A DNA stretch of 7,796 bases from an uncultured Cryomorphaceae bacterium (GCA_913049755.1 CAJWXO010000056.1:1-7796); one strand, 5' to 3'; numbered from the stretch's first letter, positions 1-7,507 are shown. Notes: generated by a model from the sequence alone, not told the origin. Made by a program: numbers and translations.

Positions 1-16
1 TAATAAGCTATGTATT

Positions 17-46
17 AAAAAAGGAGCTTTTAAGCTCCTTTTTTTT
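17..46. terminator. Bidirectional rho-independent terminator
   Basis: A hairpin with arms AAGGAGCTT (21-29) and AAGCTCCTT (32-40) is flanked by an A run (17-22) and a T run (39-46), so it has a U-tract in both orientations. For minus-strand transcription it lies at the very end of the NTF2-like gene, whose stop codon (45-47) falls inside the tract. It is the first convincing terminator met after the arg operon promoter. On the plus strand it could end a gene lying left of the window. Confidence 0.85.
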
Positions 47-443
47 ATTTTTGAAAACTATCTAAAGCTTCTGACATTTTTATTTGAAGCGCTCCAATAG
101 CCTTAAGAGGTCTAACCATAACTTTAAAGTCAACGATTCTGCCCTCTTCATTCCACCTAATCATGTCTACGCCATTAACTGAGACATCGCCTATAAATGT
201 TTCAAACTCGAGGATAACATCTAGTCCATCTACAACTTCTCGAACATAACTAAAATTTTCCATATCAAAAGTAATGCCTGCACCCATCAAATAAAGCTTT
301 GTCATCTCCTTGCCCTCTATGGGCTTAAAAACTATTGGGGATGAGAAAACAACAGATTCATCAAGTATATCTTCCAAAAATTGTGGATCGTCGGATCTAT
401 AGCCTTGGTACCATTTATCTAAAAATTTTTTTGTTTCATTCAT
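45..443 (-). CDS. NTF2/SnoaL-like family protein
   Basis: A 132-residue soluble protein with the size and pattern of the SnoaL-like/nuclear transport factor 2 fold: an N-terminal helix ending near W11-Y12, a strand segment FSSPIVFKP at 33-41 followed by IEGKE, strands around residues 64-90, and a closing strand with VMVRPLKAIGAL at 108-119. This fold makes a cone-shaped pocket used by isomerases, hydratases and many proteins of unknown role. I see no catalytic set that fixes a reaction. There is no signal peptide or membrane segment. The start is the only reasonable ATG (441-443), with no clear Shine-Dalgarno sequence ahead of it. It lies 98 bases downstream of the basic small ORF on the same strand, and its stop sits in the terminator at 17-46, so it may be the last gene of the arg transcript. 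I found no convincing promoter in the 444-541 gap. Function is unknown; the family call is from pattern recognition. Confidence 0.8.
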   Translation of the reverse strand: MNETKKFLDKWYQGYRSDDPQFLEDILDESVVFSSPIVFKPIEGKEMTKLYLMGAGITFDMENFSYVREVVDGLDVILEFETFIGDVSVNGVDMIRWNEEGRIVDFKVMVRPLKAIGALQIKMSEALDSFQK

Positions 444-541
444 ATTGGTATTAAAGAGTTGATGCAGGTAATTTACAAGGGTATTTAAGTTAAAAGGTAT
501 CCCTGCAATTAAAATGCATGTTTTTTCAAAAAAGCTGCCAG
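444..541. other. Gap between small basic ORF and NTF2-like gene
   Basis: This 98-base gap holds no gene. An AT-only palindrome, TTTTTT-C-AAAAAA at 521-533, sits just after the small ORF stop, with GCA and TGC outside it separated by mismatches. It is too weak to call a terminator. On the minus strand TTGCAG followed after about 17 bases by AATACC is only a poor promoter match. Confidence 0.4.
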
Positions 542-670
542 TTACTTACTTTTTTTTTGCTTTCTTAATCGAGCGTACTCATTAAGAATTTTTTTTTCAG
601 CAACATCTCGCCGAATGTGGCGCCTGTTTCTGGCTGCTTCAGATTTTTGAATTCTGATAGCTTTATTCAT
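542..670 (-). CDS. Small basic protein, 42 aa, unknown function
   Basis: An open frame of 42 codons runs from ATG (668-670) to TAA (542-544). The product starts MNKAIRIQKSEAARNRRHIR and contains 8 Lys and 8 Arg against 4 acidic residues, so it is strongly positive and without hydrophobic stretches. The middle and C-terminal part could form an amphipathic helix, and the end is Lys-rich. Such a composition would suit RNA, DNA or ribosome contact, but this is inference. I do not recognise a family. AAAGG lies directly against the ATG, too close for a normal Shine-Dalgarno, while GAGAG lies about 12 bases upstream. An in-frame stop just ahead of the ATG and no other Met fix this start if the gene is real. 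It follows argH by 45 bases with no terminator between, so it is probably co-transcribed. Two runs of nine A's in the coding strand could allow slippage. It could also be a chance ORF. Confidence 0.55.
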   Translation of the reverse strand: MNKAIRIQKSEAARNRRHIRRDVAEKKILNEYARLRKQKKSK

Positions 671-715
671 CCTTTATTAATACTCTCATATTAAAAAATG
701 AAAAGCAAAAGTTAG

Positions 716-2002
716 CTAGATCTTAGATAGTTTCTGCAGCCTTGAGGTCAAGACTTTAAGCTCTAAATTCTCTGGTGAGCCTGAGGAAGACTTTAGCTTC
801 ATTTTTTTCAAGGGCTTCATATCAGTCTCTAAGTTAGACTTTACAGTCATGTACGCATCTCTAAATGGCATACCGGATTGAACCAAATCATAGGCTCGAT
901 CTGTCATTCTCATATCTTCATCAATTAAATCCTTGGATTTTGATTTGTTAACTTTTAAAGATCTTATAAGGTCGGGCAACAAAGCCAATGTTTCCCTTAC
1001 AGAATGAAGCGAATGAATGAGTGAGCGCTTGGTCAATTGTAAATCTCTGTGATAGCCACTCGGCAGTGACATGAGATTCTCTAGCTCTGAATAATGACCA
1101 GCAATGATAGAGTAGCTTGCTCGCATGACCTCAATCACATCGGGGTTAGATTTGTTGGGCATGATGGATGATCCAGTAAGGTACTGAGAGCTCATGCTTA
1201 ATAGATTAAATTCTTGGGTTGTAAATAAACTAACATCCCAAGAAAATTTTCTTAGGTCCAGCATGGGTTGCTTTAGAGAACTCAAAAGCTCCAATTCAAA
1301 TTTTCCTCTGCTGTTCTGAACGTAAAGACTGTTAAGCTGCTTTCTTTTAAATTTTAGTTTTTTTGTACTGATGTCTCTTTTGATTGGTAAGTTCACACCG
1401 TATCCTGCTGCGGTACCCAGGGGATTTACATTCATCCAAGATTGAGTGTTAGCAAGTAATTCAGCATTATCAATAAATGACTCTGCAAAGGCTCCAAACC
1501 ATAAGCCCCAGGTTGAAGGCATGGCTCTTTGTAAATGAGTGTACCCTGGCATAACATCAGATGAATGCTGAGATGCTTTGCTAAGGAAGGCTTTCGCAAT
1601 CTTGAGGTTCAATGATTGAATGCTATCAAGTTGATCTCTGGCATAAAGACGCATAGCAACTAAAACCTGATCATTTCGACTGCGGCCAGTATGAATCTTT
1701 TTACCTAAGTCACCCAATTCTTTAATTAAATAATCCTCTATTGCCGAATGGCAGTCTTCATATTTCTTAGTGAGTTTAAATTTATTAGTTTGAAATAACT
1801 TGCCAAGTTTTTTTAAAGCTGAGATCATTTTTTTAAACTCAGAGTTGCTGAGAATGTTAATTGCTTTAAGTTCTTCGGCATGAGCTATTGAAGCTTCAAT
1901 GTCATAGAGAAAAATCTCTTGATCTAGAACAATGTCTTCTCCAGATAAAAATACATCAATGGAATTGTTGGTAGTTTTTATATTTTTGTTCCAAATTTTC
2001 AT
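716..2002 (-). CDS. argH: Argininosuccinate lyase
   Basis: This enzyme splits argininosuccinate into arginine and fumarate, the last step of arginine synthesis, in the cytoplasm as a homotetramer. The 428-residue protein belongs to the fumarase/aspartase superfamily. Visible are HTGRSRNDQV at 104-113, the catalytic-region YTHLQRAMPS at 154-163 (T155-H156), and the superfamily signature GSSIMPNKSNPD at 277-288 with the mobile-loop serine (S278/S279). It is somewhat shorter than the usual roughly 460 residues but close to what I recall for Xanthomonas ArgH, and no motif is missing. The start ATG (2000-2002) overlaps the argC stop as ATGA, and an AGGA lies about 11 bases upstream inside argC, so translation is coupled. 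It is the last arginine enzyme gene of the operon. The 671-715 stretch behind it has no hairpin. The protein is lysine-rich, as expected of AT-rich DNA. Confidence 0.97.
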   Translation of the reverse strand: MKIWNKNIKTTNNSIDVFLSGEDIVLDQEIFLYDIEASIAHAEELKAINILSNSEFKKMISALKKLGKLFQTNKFKLTKKYEDCHSAIEDYLIKELGDLGKKIHTGRSRNDQVLVAMRLYARDQLDSIQSLNLKIAKAFLSKASQHSSDVMPGYTHLQRAMPSTWGLWFGAFAESFIDNAELLANTQSWMNVNPLGTAAGYGVNLPIKRDISTKKLKFKRKQLNSLYVQNSRGKFELELLSSLKQPMLDLRKFSWDVSLFTTQEFNLLSMSSQYLTGSSIMPNKSNPDVIEVMRASYSIIAGHYSELENLMSLPSGYHRDLQLTKRSLIHSLHSVRETLALLPDLIRSLKVNKSKSKDLIDEDMRMTDRAYDLVQSGMPFRDAYMTVKSNLETDMKPLKKMKLKSSSGSPENLELKVLTSRLQKLSKI

Positions 2003-2934
2003 GATTCAATAATTCCTACATTGTCTTCCCAACCGAAAGCGCTGTTAAGATTTTGGACTGCTTGAGTTGCAGCTCCTTTTAAGAGGTTATCAATACTGCA
2101 GCAAAAAGTCAGTCTTTTGATGCTTTCGTCAACCTCAAAGCCTCCAATAAAAACAAAAGAAGTCTCACGAGCTTGCTGGAGATTCGAGGCTTCTGACTGA
2201 ATCTTAATCAATGGTTTGTCAGCATAAAATGTTTCAAAAATTATCTTGGCCTCTTCTCTGGACATCGAATTTTTTAAAATCATGTTGCACGTTATGTGGA
2301 TGCCTCTAAAAAAATTTCCAACGTGCGGTGTAAATAAAATTTTATCGTACATGTGTTGTTTAACTTCTTGCTCATGGAGATGATCAACCAGCGAATAGGC
2401 TAAAACATTATCCGCCAATGCGTCCTGATTATTTCTAGCGTTGGGAGAAGCTCCTGCTCCGCTAAAACCTGAAATTCCAAAGAGATTCACATGCCCATGA
2501 AGTTCGCTTACAAGGGGTGCAAGCATAAGTTGCATAGCAGTGGCATAACATCCTGGATTACTAATTTTAGATGAAGAGACAGGCCCTGAGAGCTCAGGAA
2601 TACGATACTGCCAGAGATCAGTAAAACGAAAATCCGAGCTCAGATCTAAGAGAGTTGCATCCGGATTATGCTCTGAGATGATCTCAACATACTGTTGAGC
2701 TTCGTTGTTAGGGAGGGCTAAAATATAAGCATCCTCATCAGAAAGCTTTAAGTCATTTAAATCTATTGATGAGTAAACTAAATTATCCTTTGCGTAACCT
2801 TCTATTGACTCCCCTGCATGAGATGATGAATACACTGACGTTACAGAGATAGATGGATGCTCATTAAGTAGTTTTAAAATTTCCTGACCAACATAGCCTC
2901 TTCCACCCAACAGTCCAATTTTTTTAGCAATCAT
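1999..2934 (-). CDS. argC: N-acetyl-gamma-glutamyl-phosphate reductase
   Basis: It reduces N-acetylglutamyl phosphate with NADPH to N-acetylglutamate semialdehyde, the third step of the pathway. The 311-residue protein has an N-terminal Rossmann motif GGRGYVG (10-16), the catalytic cysteine C129 in SNPGCYAT, the GFSGAGASPN loop (156-165), an H-x-H-E-x-E stretch (185-190) that probably carries the catalytic histidine, and PHVGNFFRGIHIT further on, all typical of ArgC. Length is in the normal range for the short ArgC type. Its ATG (2932-2934) directly abuts the TAG stop of the synthase/kinase gene, and its TGA overlaps the argH ATG by four bases, so it is tightly coupled on both sides. Its substrate is made by the kinase domain encoded immediately upstream. 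Nothing is broken or missing. Confidence 0.97.
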   Translation of the reverse strand: MIAKKIGLLGGRGYVGQEILKLLNEHPSISVTSVYSSSHAGESIEGYAKDNLVYSSIDLNDLKLSDEDAYILALPNNEAQQYVEIISEHNPDATLLDLSSDFRFTDLWQYRIPELSGPVSSSKISNPGCYATAMQLMLAPLVSELHGHVNLFGISGFSGAGASPNARNNQDALADNVLAYSLVDHLHEQEVKQHMYDKILFTPHVGNFFRGIHITCNMILKNSMSREEAKIIFETFYADKPLIKIQSEASNLQQARETSFVFIGGFEVDESIKRLTFCCSIDNLLKGAATQAVQNLNSAFGWEDNVGIIES

Positions 2935-4245
2935 CTAAGTCACGCTCTTGGGTTTATCTAGAGCATATTCGATGCACTCTTTAAGCAAGGAGTAATCCGA
3001 TATTCCAATCCAAAAAATATGCCATTCTGAATTCTTTTGGCAACCTTCGCAGATTGAAGAATAAAACTTATTAATTGGATTTGTTGATCTGGATCGCCAA
3101 AAAACTTGAGGGTATGTCTTCCGCATTTCATGCCATACCCCAGCTCCCAAGCCTTCCCCTTTCGCTTCGGGGATTACTCCAAACTTATCCATGTAGGGAA
3201 CCTTAAAGTCATTGGAAATTGCAATTGTTGCTCTTTGACAAGAAGTCATGAATATTTTTAAGTCACCAGAGTTTTCAAAAAAATTATTATCTAATGATCC
3301 ATCAAATGAAGATTCTATTATTAACTTAAATTGTGACTGAATCTCGGGATTTGGAGACTGAAACTGATTAACTCTGTAGCCATGCTTAACAAGTGTTCCT
3401 GAGCCTGAATCTGTAAATAACTCTTGTGGAAGATTTATCGGCTGCGTTATTGAAACTGATGATGTTTTAGGAAGATGATCTAATAATGTCTTCACCTGTT
3501 CTAATTTTAATTTCATCCCTGAATGCAACCAATCTTGATGCATTAAATCTTCGTACTCCAGCACAAGATTAATAGTTTCTATGAGTTTATTGGATTGATT
3601 AAAAATACCGCCTGTTTCAGACAAAAAGATAACCTTATATGGGTTCATTGCTTTGACCAGCTCTACGGTGGCCAAGTCTGCGTTGACATTCAGAATATCA
3701 TCGCTGTCTTTTCCAATTGGAGCAATGACAGGTATACCACCAGATTCTAGAACTTGAGTTATTGATGGAACATTCACCTGGACTATTTCACCAACCAAGC
3801 CTAGTTCAGGCTTGCTTTTCTTGCACACAAAAATGTCGCTGGTCAGTCCAACTGCTGCTGCTCCATAGGACTCTAAAGCTTCGACTATTTTTTGATTGGT
3901 TTCATTGAAAATATCATGCGCTACATCTCTAACTTCTGGTGAAGTTACTCTCTGGCCATCAATAAAAGAGAAACTAACTCCTTTTTTATCCAAGGCGGCA
4001 GAAAGCATTGGACCTGCGCCATGCATTACTACTGGTTTAAGGCCGACTTGATCCAAGAAAACTAAAGAGGCAACTAGATTATCTAAATCGTTTTGAATTA
4101 CAGATCCACCAACTTTAATGATGGCAAATCTTTGCTCTGATGAAGAGTACTTTTCTATGTATTTCTTGATTTCTTTTTCTGAGCCTATGGCGCCAAGGAG
4201 TTTTAAGATTGTCTCTTTTATAAACAGTGGAGATTCAGGATTCAT
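2935..4245 (-). CDS. argB: Bifunctional N-acetylglutamate synthase/kinase (NAGS/K)
   Basis: One polypeptide of 436 residues appears to do the first two steps: acetylation of glutamate by acetyl-CoA and phosphorylation of N-acetylglutamate by ATP. Residues about 1-285 are an amino acid kinase domain with K44 in IIKVGGSV, HGAG (75-78), R99 in DGQRVTS for the acetylglutamate carboxylate, NVNAD (186-190) and K247 in GMKLKLEQV. These kinase residues look intact, so it should not be a mere regulatory domain. Residues about 290-436 are a GNAT (DUF619-type NAT) domain with DKFGV (353-357), the CoA loop KGEGLGAG (362-369) and FWRSRSTNPINKFY (382-395), the same pattern as vertebrate NAGS. Xanthomonas and Maricaulis proteins of this architecture are bifunctional. 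There is no separate argA here. The ATG overlaps the argE' stop as ATGA, and argC follows with no gap. The region before DKF seems a few residues shorter than in Xanthomonas, as far as I recall that sequence. Confidence 0.95.
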   Translation of the reverse strand: MNPESPLFIKETILKLLGAIGSEKEIKKYIEKYSSSEQRFAIIKVGGSVIQNDLDNLVASLVFLDQVGLKPVVMHGAGPMLSAALDKKGVSFSFIDGQRVTSPEVRDVAHDIFNETNQKIVEALESYGAAAVGLTSDIFVCKKSKPELGLVGEIVQVNVPSITQVLESGGIPVIAPIGKDSDDILNVNADLATVELVKAMNPYKVIFLSETGGIFNQSNKLIETINLVLEYEDLMHQDWLHSGMKLKLEQVKTLLDHLPKTSSVSITQPINLPQELFTDSGSGTLVKHGYRVNQFQSPNPEIQSQFKLIIESSFDGSLDNNFFENSGDLKIFMTSCQRATIAISNDFKVPYMDKFGVIPEAKGEGLGAGVWHEMRKTYPQVFWRSRSTNPINKFYSSICEGCQKNSEWHIFWIGISDYSLLKECIEYALDKPKSVT

Positions 4246-5309
4246 TTGATTATGTCTCGATAGATCGATAATGCTTGCGATAACTCAGAGACCTCAACAA
4301 ACTCATTCGGTTGATGTGCGTTGGATATGTCTCCCGGTCCGAATACAATTGCCGGCAAACCAGCCTCGCTAAATAATGATGCTTCTGTCCAGAAATTGAC
4401 CGGCTGGGAAAGAGTTAAACCTAGATCTTTTACCATTAATTCCAAGGCCTCTGTATTGCCATCTGCAGGTAAAGCCGGCGCAACAAATCCCGGGGTAAAA
4501 CACGATTCATTTGTATTGGTCTCAGTTTTAAGAGATTCTAAAATTTTCTCAACGTTCTGCCCCGGCAATGGTCTGAACCCAAACTTAACGCTTGCTGAAT
4601 CGGCAATAATATTGGGTTTTATTCCACCCTCAATGATACCAAGATTGAAAGCTAGTCCCTGAAGTGGCCCAATCGATTGATCGTCAAAGGAACATGCTGC
4701 ATCAAGTGCATCGTGACACCAATGAGTAAGTTTATGAATAGCATTGTCCTGCATAGCTCTTCGATCAGAGCTGTGACCGGATTTACCCCAAAATTCTTGA
4801 GTACCTGTAAAAATTCCTCTGTGGCATGTAACACCCAAATTTTGCGTGGGCTCGGAGACTATCACTCCTTTAAAATTTGGTTGAGTTTTTATGAATTCTT
4901 TAATACAAGTACTTTGTCCCGCCTCCTCATCTGTAGAAAATAAAACAGCATAGTTATCCAAACCGCTCTCTATATGAGTTAAAAGGCAAGCTGCAGCTCC
5001 TTTGATATCACATGCACCCAATCCATACGCTTTGTTATCAAGGATTGAAAGGACGTGAGGATTGGTTCTCCACCCTTCGCCTGCAGGCACTGTATCTAGA
5101 TGAACATTAAATAAGTACTCTGGTTGCCCTTTAATTAGAAGAATGTTGTAAGAGCCATCGCCCAAGTCAGAAATACTAGGCTCCAAATAGTCCAATGAAT
5201 CTAGGTAATTAAATAGCCCTGAATCTTGAATTTTTTTTGGAGGATTGGAGGTATCACATGCAACAAGTGCTTCCAAGTGCTTTAAGCAAAGCTCTAAATC
5301 TGAGTTCAT
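4242..5309 (-). CDS. argE': N-acetyl-L-citrulline deacetylase (ArgE', M20 family)
   Basis: A cytoplasmic metal-dependent deacetylase of the M20/ArgE-DapE family, 355 residues. Metal ligands and catalytic residues are all visible: H70 and D72 in NVHLDTVPA, D101 in GACDIKG, E128-E129 in DEEAG (E128 the general base by family analogy), E153 in SEPT, and H332 in GPGDISNAHQPNEF. The lid domain with GKSGHSS lies near the middle. The FWTEASLF and GPGDI segments match what I recall of the Xanthomonas acetylcitrulline deacetylase. Its place between argG and the synthase/kinase, in an operon with an acetylornithine carbamoyltransferase, argues that the substrate is N-acetylcitrulline, releasing citrulline for ArgG, rather than N-acetylornithine. 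Plain ArgE or DapE activity cannot be excluded by sequence alone. The ATG overlaps the argG TGA by four bases and the stop overlaps the next ATG, with no strong Shine-Dalgarno, so expression probably relies on coupling. Confidence 0.92.
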   Translation of the reverse strand: MNSDLELCLKHLEALVACDTSNPPKKIQDSGLFNYLDSLDYLEPSISDLGDGSYNILLIKGQPEYLFNVHLDTVPAGEGWRTNPHVLSILDNKAYGLGACDIKGAAACLLTHIESGLDNYAVLFSTDEEAGQSTCIKEFIKTQPNFKGVIVSEPTQNLGVTCHRGIFTGTQEFWGKSGHSSDRRAMQDNAIHKLTHWCHDALDAACSFDDQSIGPLQGLAFNLGIIEGGIKPNIIADSASVKFGFRPLPGQNVEKILESLKTETNTNESCFTPGFVAPALPADGNTEALELMVKDLGLTLSQPVNFWTEASLFSEAGLPAIVFGPGDISNAHQPNEFVEVSELSQALSIYRDIIK

Positions 5310-6502
5310 TTTTTATAATGGATCGAAGACCAAGTTGAGGTGCTTTGGCCGATTAATTTAATAAAGCCTTTTGACTCAGCTTCGCTCCAAGTTGCTGATT
5401 GAGCGTAAGCCCCTTCCTGACTTTTTAGAATATTTTTTGATTTCACTGCTACTGCCTCAGCTTTTCCGGGTGTCAAAGAAAGAGTAACCTCACCAGAAAC
5501 ATTTTTTTGAGAGTCCAATAAAAACGATTCGAGGTTTTCTCTTAATGGCTCAAAAAAGAAACCTCGATAGACCAAATTAACCCATGATTGACCAACCTCA
5601 GCCTTAAAAGCATGTTGTTTATCAGTTAAAACGGACTCCTCTAGGGCTCTGTGAGCAGCTAAGAGGATAGTGATACCAGGTGCTTCAAAAACAAAACGTC
5701 CCTTTAAGCCAATAATGGTGTCGCTTGTGAAAACAGAGCGGCCTATTCCATAGGACCCACCCATTTTATTTAGATCTCGTAAAAGATCAGGGCCATAGAT
5801 CTTTTTATCATTTACAGATAAAACCTTACCTTTAGAAAACTTAATCTTTAAGGATTTAGAATTTTTAGGGTACTGATGAGGTTGCTTGCATAGAACAAAA
5901 CTATCTTTAGAGGGCTCATCCCAAACATCAATCTCAGATCCAGAAATTGTTGCGCCCATGAGATTTTCATTAATACTGTATTTTTTATGCAAAGATGAGA
6001 CCTTAAAACCTTTTGCTTTTAAATAGTCCTCCTCATAACCTCTAACATTATCTGTAAGATTTTGAATTTCACGAATAGGTGTAATAATTTCATATTTGCC
6101 ATGAGCACGAATTGAAAGATCAAACCTCACTTGATCATTTCCCATGCCAGTGCATCCGTGTGCAATATTTTTTGTTTTCAACTTCTCGCACAACTTAATT
6201 GATTCTTTGACTATGAGGTACCTGTCCGAGCACAAAACTGGATACTTGTTTTGATAAAGAGCACCTGACTGAATTAGAGGCGTAAGAATCTCAGACCATA
6301 AACTTTTCTCTACGTTTACATTGAGATGTTTCTTTGCACCCAGCTCCATCGCTCTTTTCGTAATCGCTCGCTCTTCTTTCGCTGGAATTCCACCAGTATT
6401 CACAAAAAGTGTGTGGACTTCATAATTCTGCTCAAGAAGATATGGAATACAAAAACTTGTATCAAGGCCGCCAGAGAAAGCTAAAACTATTTTTTTATTC
6501 AT
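5306..6502 (-). CDS. argG: Argininosuccinate synthase
   Basis: It joins citrulline and aspartate using ATP (to AMP and pyrophosphate) to form argininosuccinate. The 398-residue protein shows the N-type ATP pyrophosphatase loop FSGGLDTS (9-16), GCTGMGNDQVRF (116-127) that contacts citrulline and aspartate, and the family motif YSINENLMG (175-183). The length is typical. The gene starts 9 bases after the argF' stop. An AGGTAA that overlaps the argF' TAG lies about 8 bases before the ATG and is the clearest ribosome binding site in the operon. Its TGA overlaps the argE' start as ATGA. Citrulline should come from the deacetylase encoded next. No defect is seen. Confidence 0.97.
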   Translation of the reverse strand: MNKKIVLAFSGGLDTSFCIPYLLEQNYEVHTLFVNTGGIPAKEERAITKRAMELGAKKHLNVNVEKSLWSEILTPLIQSGALYQNKYPVLCSDRYLIVKESIKLCEKLKTKNIAHGCTGMGNDQVRFDLSIRAHGKYEIITPIREIQNLTDNVRGYEEDYLKAKGFKVSSLHKKYSINENLMGATISGSEIDVWDEPSKDSFVLCKQPHQYPKNSKSLKIKFSKGKVLSVNDKKIYGPDLLRDLNKMGGSYGIGRSVFTSDTIIGLKGRFVFEAPGITILLAAHRALEESVLTDKQHAFKAEVGQSWVNLVYRGFFFEPLRENLESFLLDSQKNVSGEVTLSLTPGKAEAVAVKSKNILKSQEGAYAQSATWSEAESKGFIKLIGQSTSTWSSIHYKK

Positions 6503-6511
6503 AAAAATTAC

Positions 6512-7507
6512 CTATAAAATTTTTGTAAGCATGGATTTTTGAACATGCTTTCTATTTGATGCCTCTGCAACTGCCAGGCAGTATTCTGAATCCATTACTG
6601 CATCAGTTGCTTTGATATTTCTTCGTAATGGCAAACAATGACTAAAAACTGCATTATTTGTTAAATTCATTTTTTGCTCATCAACAATAAAGTGCTTAAA
6701 ATCTTTTCGGCATCTCAATTCTGCTTCCAAATTCCCATAATGAACCAGAGAGCCCCAACTTTTAGCGTAGACAATCTCAGCTCCTTTATAAGCGCCTTCA
6801 ACATCATGGGTAATGGTAAATGACGTCCCTTCATTAGAACAATTTTCAGTTGCAGCATCCATATATCTTTTATCAAGCAAGTAATCTTCCGAAGGGCAAA
6901 GCAATTTAACATTCATTCCAAATTTACTGGCAATAAGAAGACTTGAGTTAGCCACTGCTGTATTTAAAGGTTTTGGATGATAAGTCCATGTCAATAGGTA
7001 ATCTTTGCCCTGAAGGTCTCCATAATGCTCCTGCAAGGTGAGAATATGAGCTAATTCCTGACATCGGTGCTCTATTGTCTCCATGTTCACCACTGGAACC
7101 GTTGAATACCTGGCAAAACTATTGATTACATGATCTGTTCTATCTTCACTCCAGTCTTCAAACTTTGGAAAAGCTCGAATGGCAATACAATCACAGTATG
7201 ACGAAAGAACTTGAGCCACTTCTTTTACGTGCTCCTCAGACTCTCCATCCATTACGATATTTTCTTGAAATTCTATGGGCCAAGCATCTTTACCAGGTTG
7301 AAGAATAACGGCTGTACCTGATAGCTCACTGATGCCAACTTCAAAACTAGTTTTAGTTCTAAGGGATGGATTAAAAAAAAGCATTGCAACTGACTTGTTT
7401 TGAAGCAAAGGCTGAAAAGGACTAGTCTTTAATTCAGAGGCAAAATCAAGAATATCTTGCAGTTCGGATCTAGACCAAGCCTGAGTTGTAATAAAATTTT
7501 TCATCAT
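6512..7507 (-). CDS. argF': N-acetyl-L-ornithine carbamoyltransferase (AOTCase)
   Basis: A transcarbamylase of 331 residues that, by family, transfers the carbamoyl group from carbamoyl phosphate to N-acetylornithine, giving N-acetylcitrulline. The carbamoyl-phosphate motif SLRTKTS is at 48-54, the HRCQE segment at 147-151, and FSHCLPLRRN at 288-297. LQPGKDAWPIEF (69-80) and LTWTYHPKPLNTAVANS (172-188) are signatures of the AOTCase/SOTCase group, not of ordinary ornithine carbamoyltransferase. E91 in DGESEEH aligns with Glu92 of the Xanthomonas enzyme, which marks acetylornithine preference (Bacteroides succinylornithine enzymes have Pro there). K299 in RRNIKATD aligns with the lysine reported as carboxylated in Xanthomonas AOTCase. 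It is first in the operon, about 22 bases after the predicted transcription start. The start is a tandem ATGATG (7502-7507) with no clear Shine-Dalgarno; either ATG could be used. Confidence 0.95.
   Translation of the reverse strand: MMKNFITTQAWSRSELQDILDFASELKTSPFQPLLQNKSVAMLFFNPSLRTKTSFEVGISELSGTAVILQPGKDAWPIEFQENIVMDGESEEHVKEVAQVLSSYCDCIAIRAFPKFEDWSEDRTDHVINSFARYSTVPVVNMETIEHRCQELAHILTLQEHYGDLQGKDYLLTWTYHPKPLNTAVANSSLLIASKFGMNVKLLCPSEDYLLDKRYMDAATENCSNEGTSFTITHDVEGAYKGAEIVYAKSWGSLVHYGNLEAELRCRKDFKHFIVDEQKMNLTNNAVFSHCLPLRRNIKATDAVMDSEYCLAVAEASNRKHVQKSMLTKIL

Noticed and set aside
517..538. Terminator after the small basic ORF
   Set aside because: The stem is almost entirely A-T with two mismatches and a one-base loop, with no GC core. 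It is unlikely to stop transcription reliably.
4652..4834. Minus-strand 60-codon frame inside argE'
   Set aside because: It is an out-of-frame reading of argE' with no known domain, and argE' covers it fully.
4321..4943. Two plus-strand open frames (4321-4662 and 4677-4943) opposite the deacetylase gene
   Set aside because: They are antisense to a well-supported argE' with all metal ligands, and their translations show no recognisable domain. They have no partner genes on that strand.
4242..5309. Succinyl-diaminopimelate desuccinylase (dapE)
   Set aside because: It belongs to the same M20 family, but its residues and position between argG and the synthase/kinase fit the acetylcitrulline deacetylase better.
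6715..6912. Minus-strand 65-codon frame inside argF'
   Set aside because: It is an alternate frame of a strongly conserved carbamoyltransferase segment.
6512..7507. Ordinary ornithine carbamoyltransferase (argF/argI)
   Set aside because: The protein has the LQPGKDAWPIEF and LTWTYHPKPLNTAVANS segments of the acetyl/succinylornithine group, and the neighbours are the acetylated-route enzymes.
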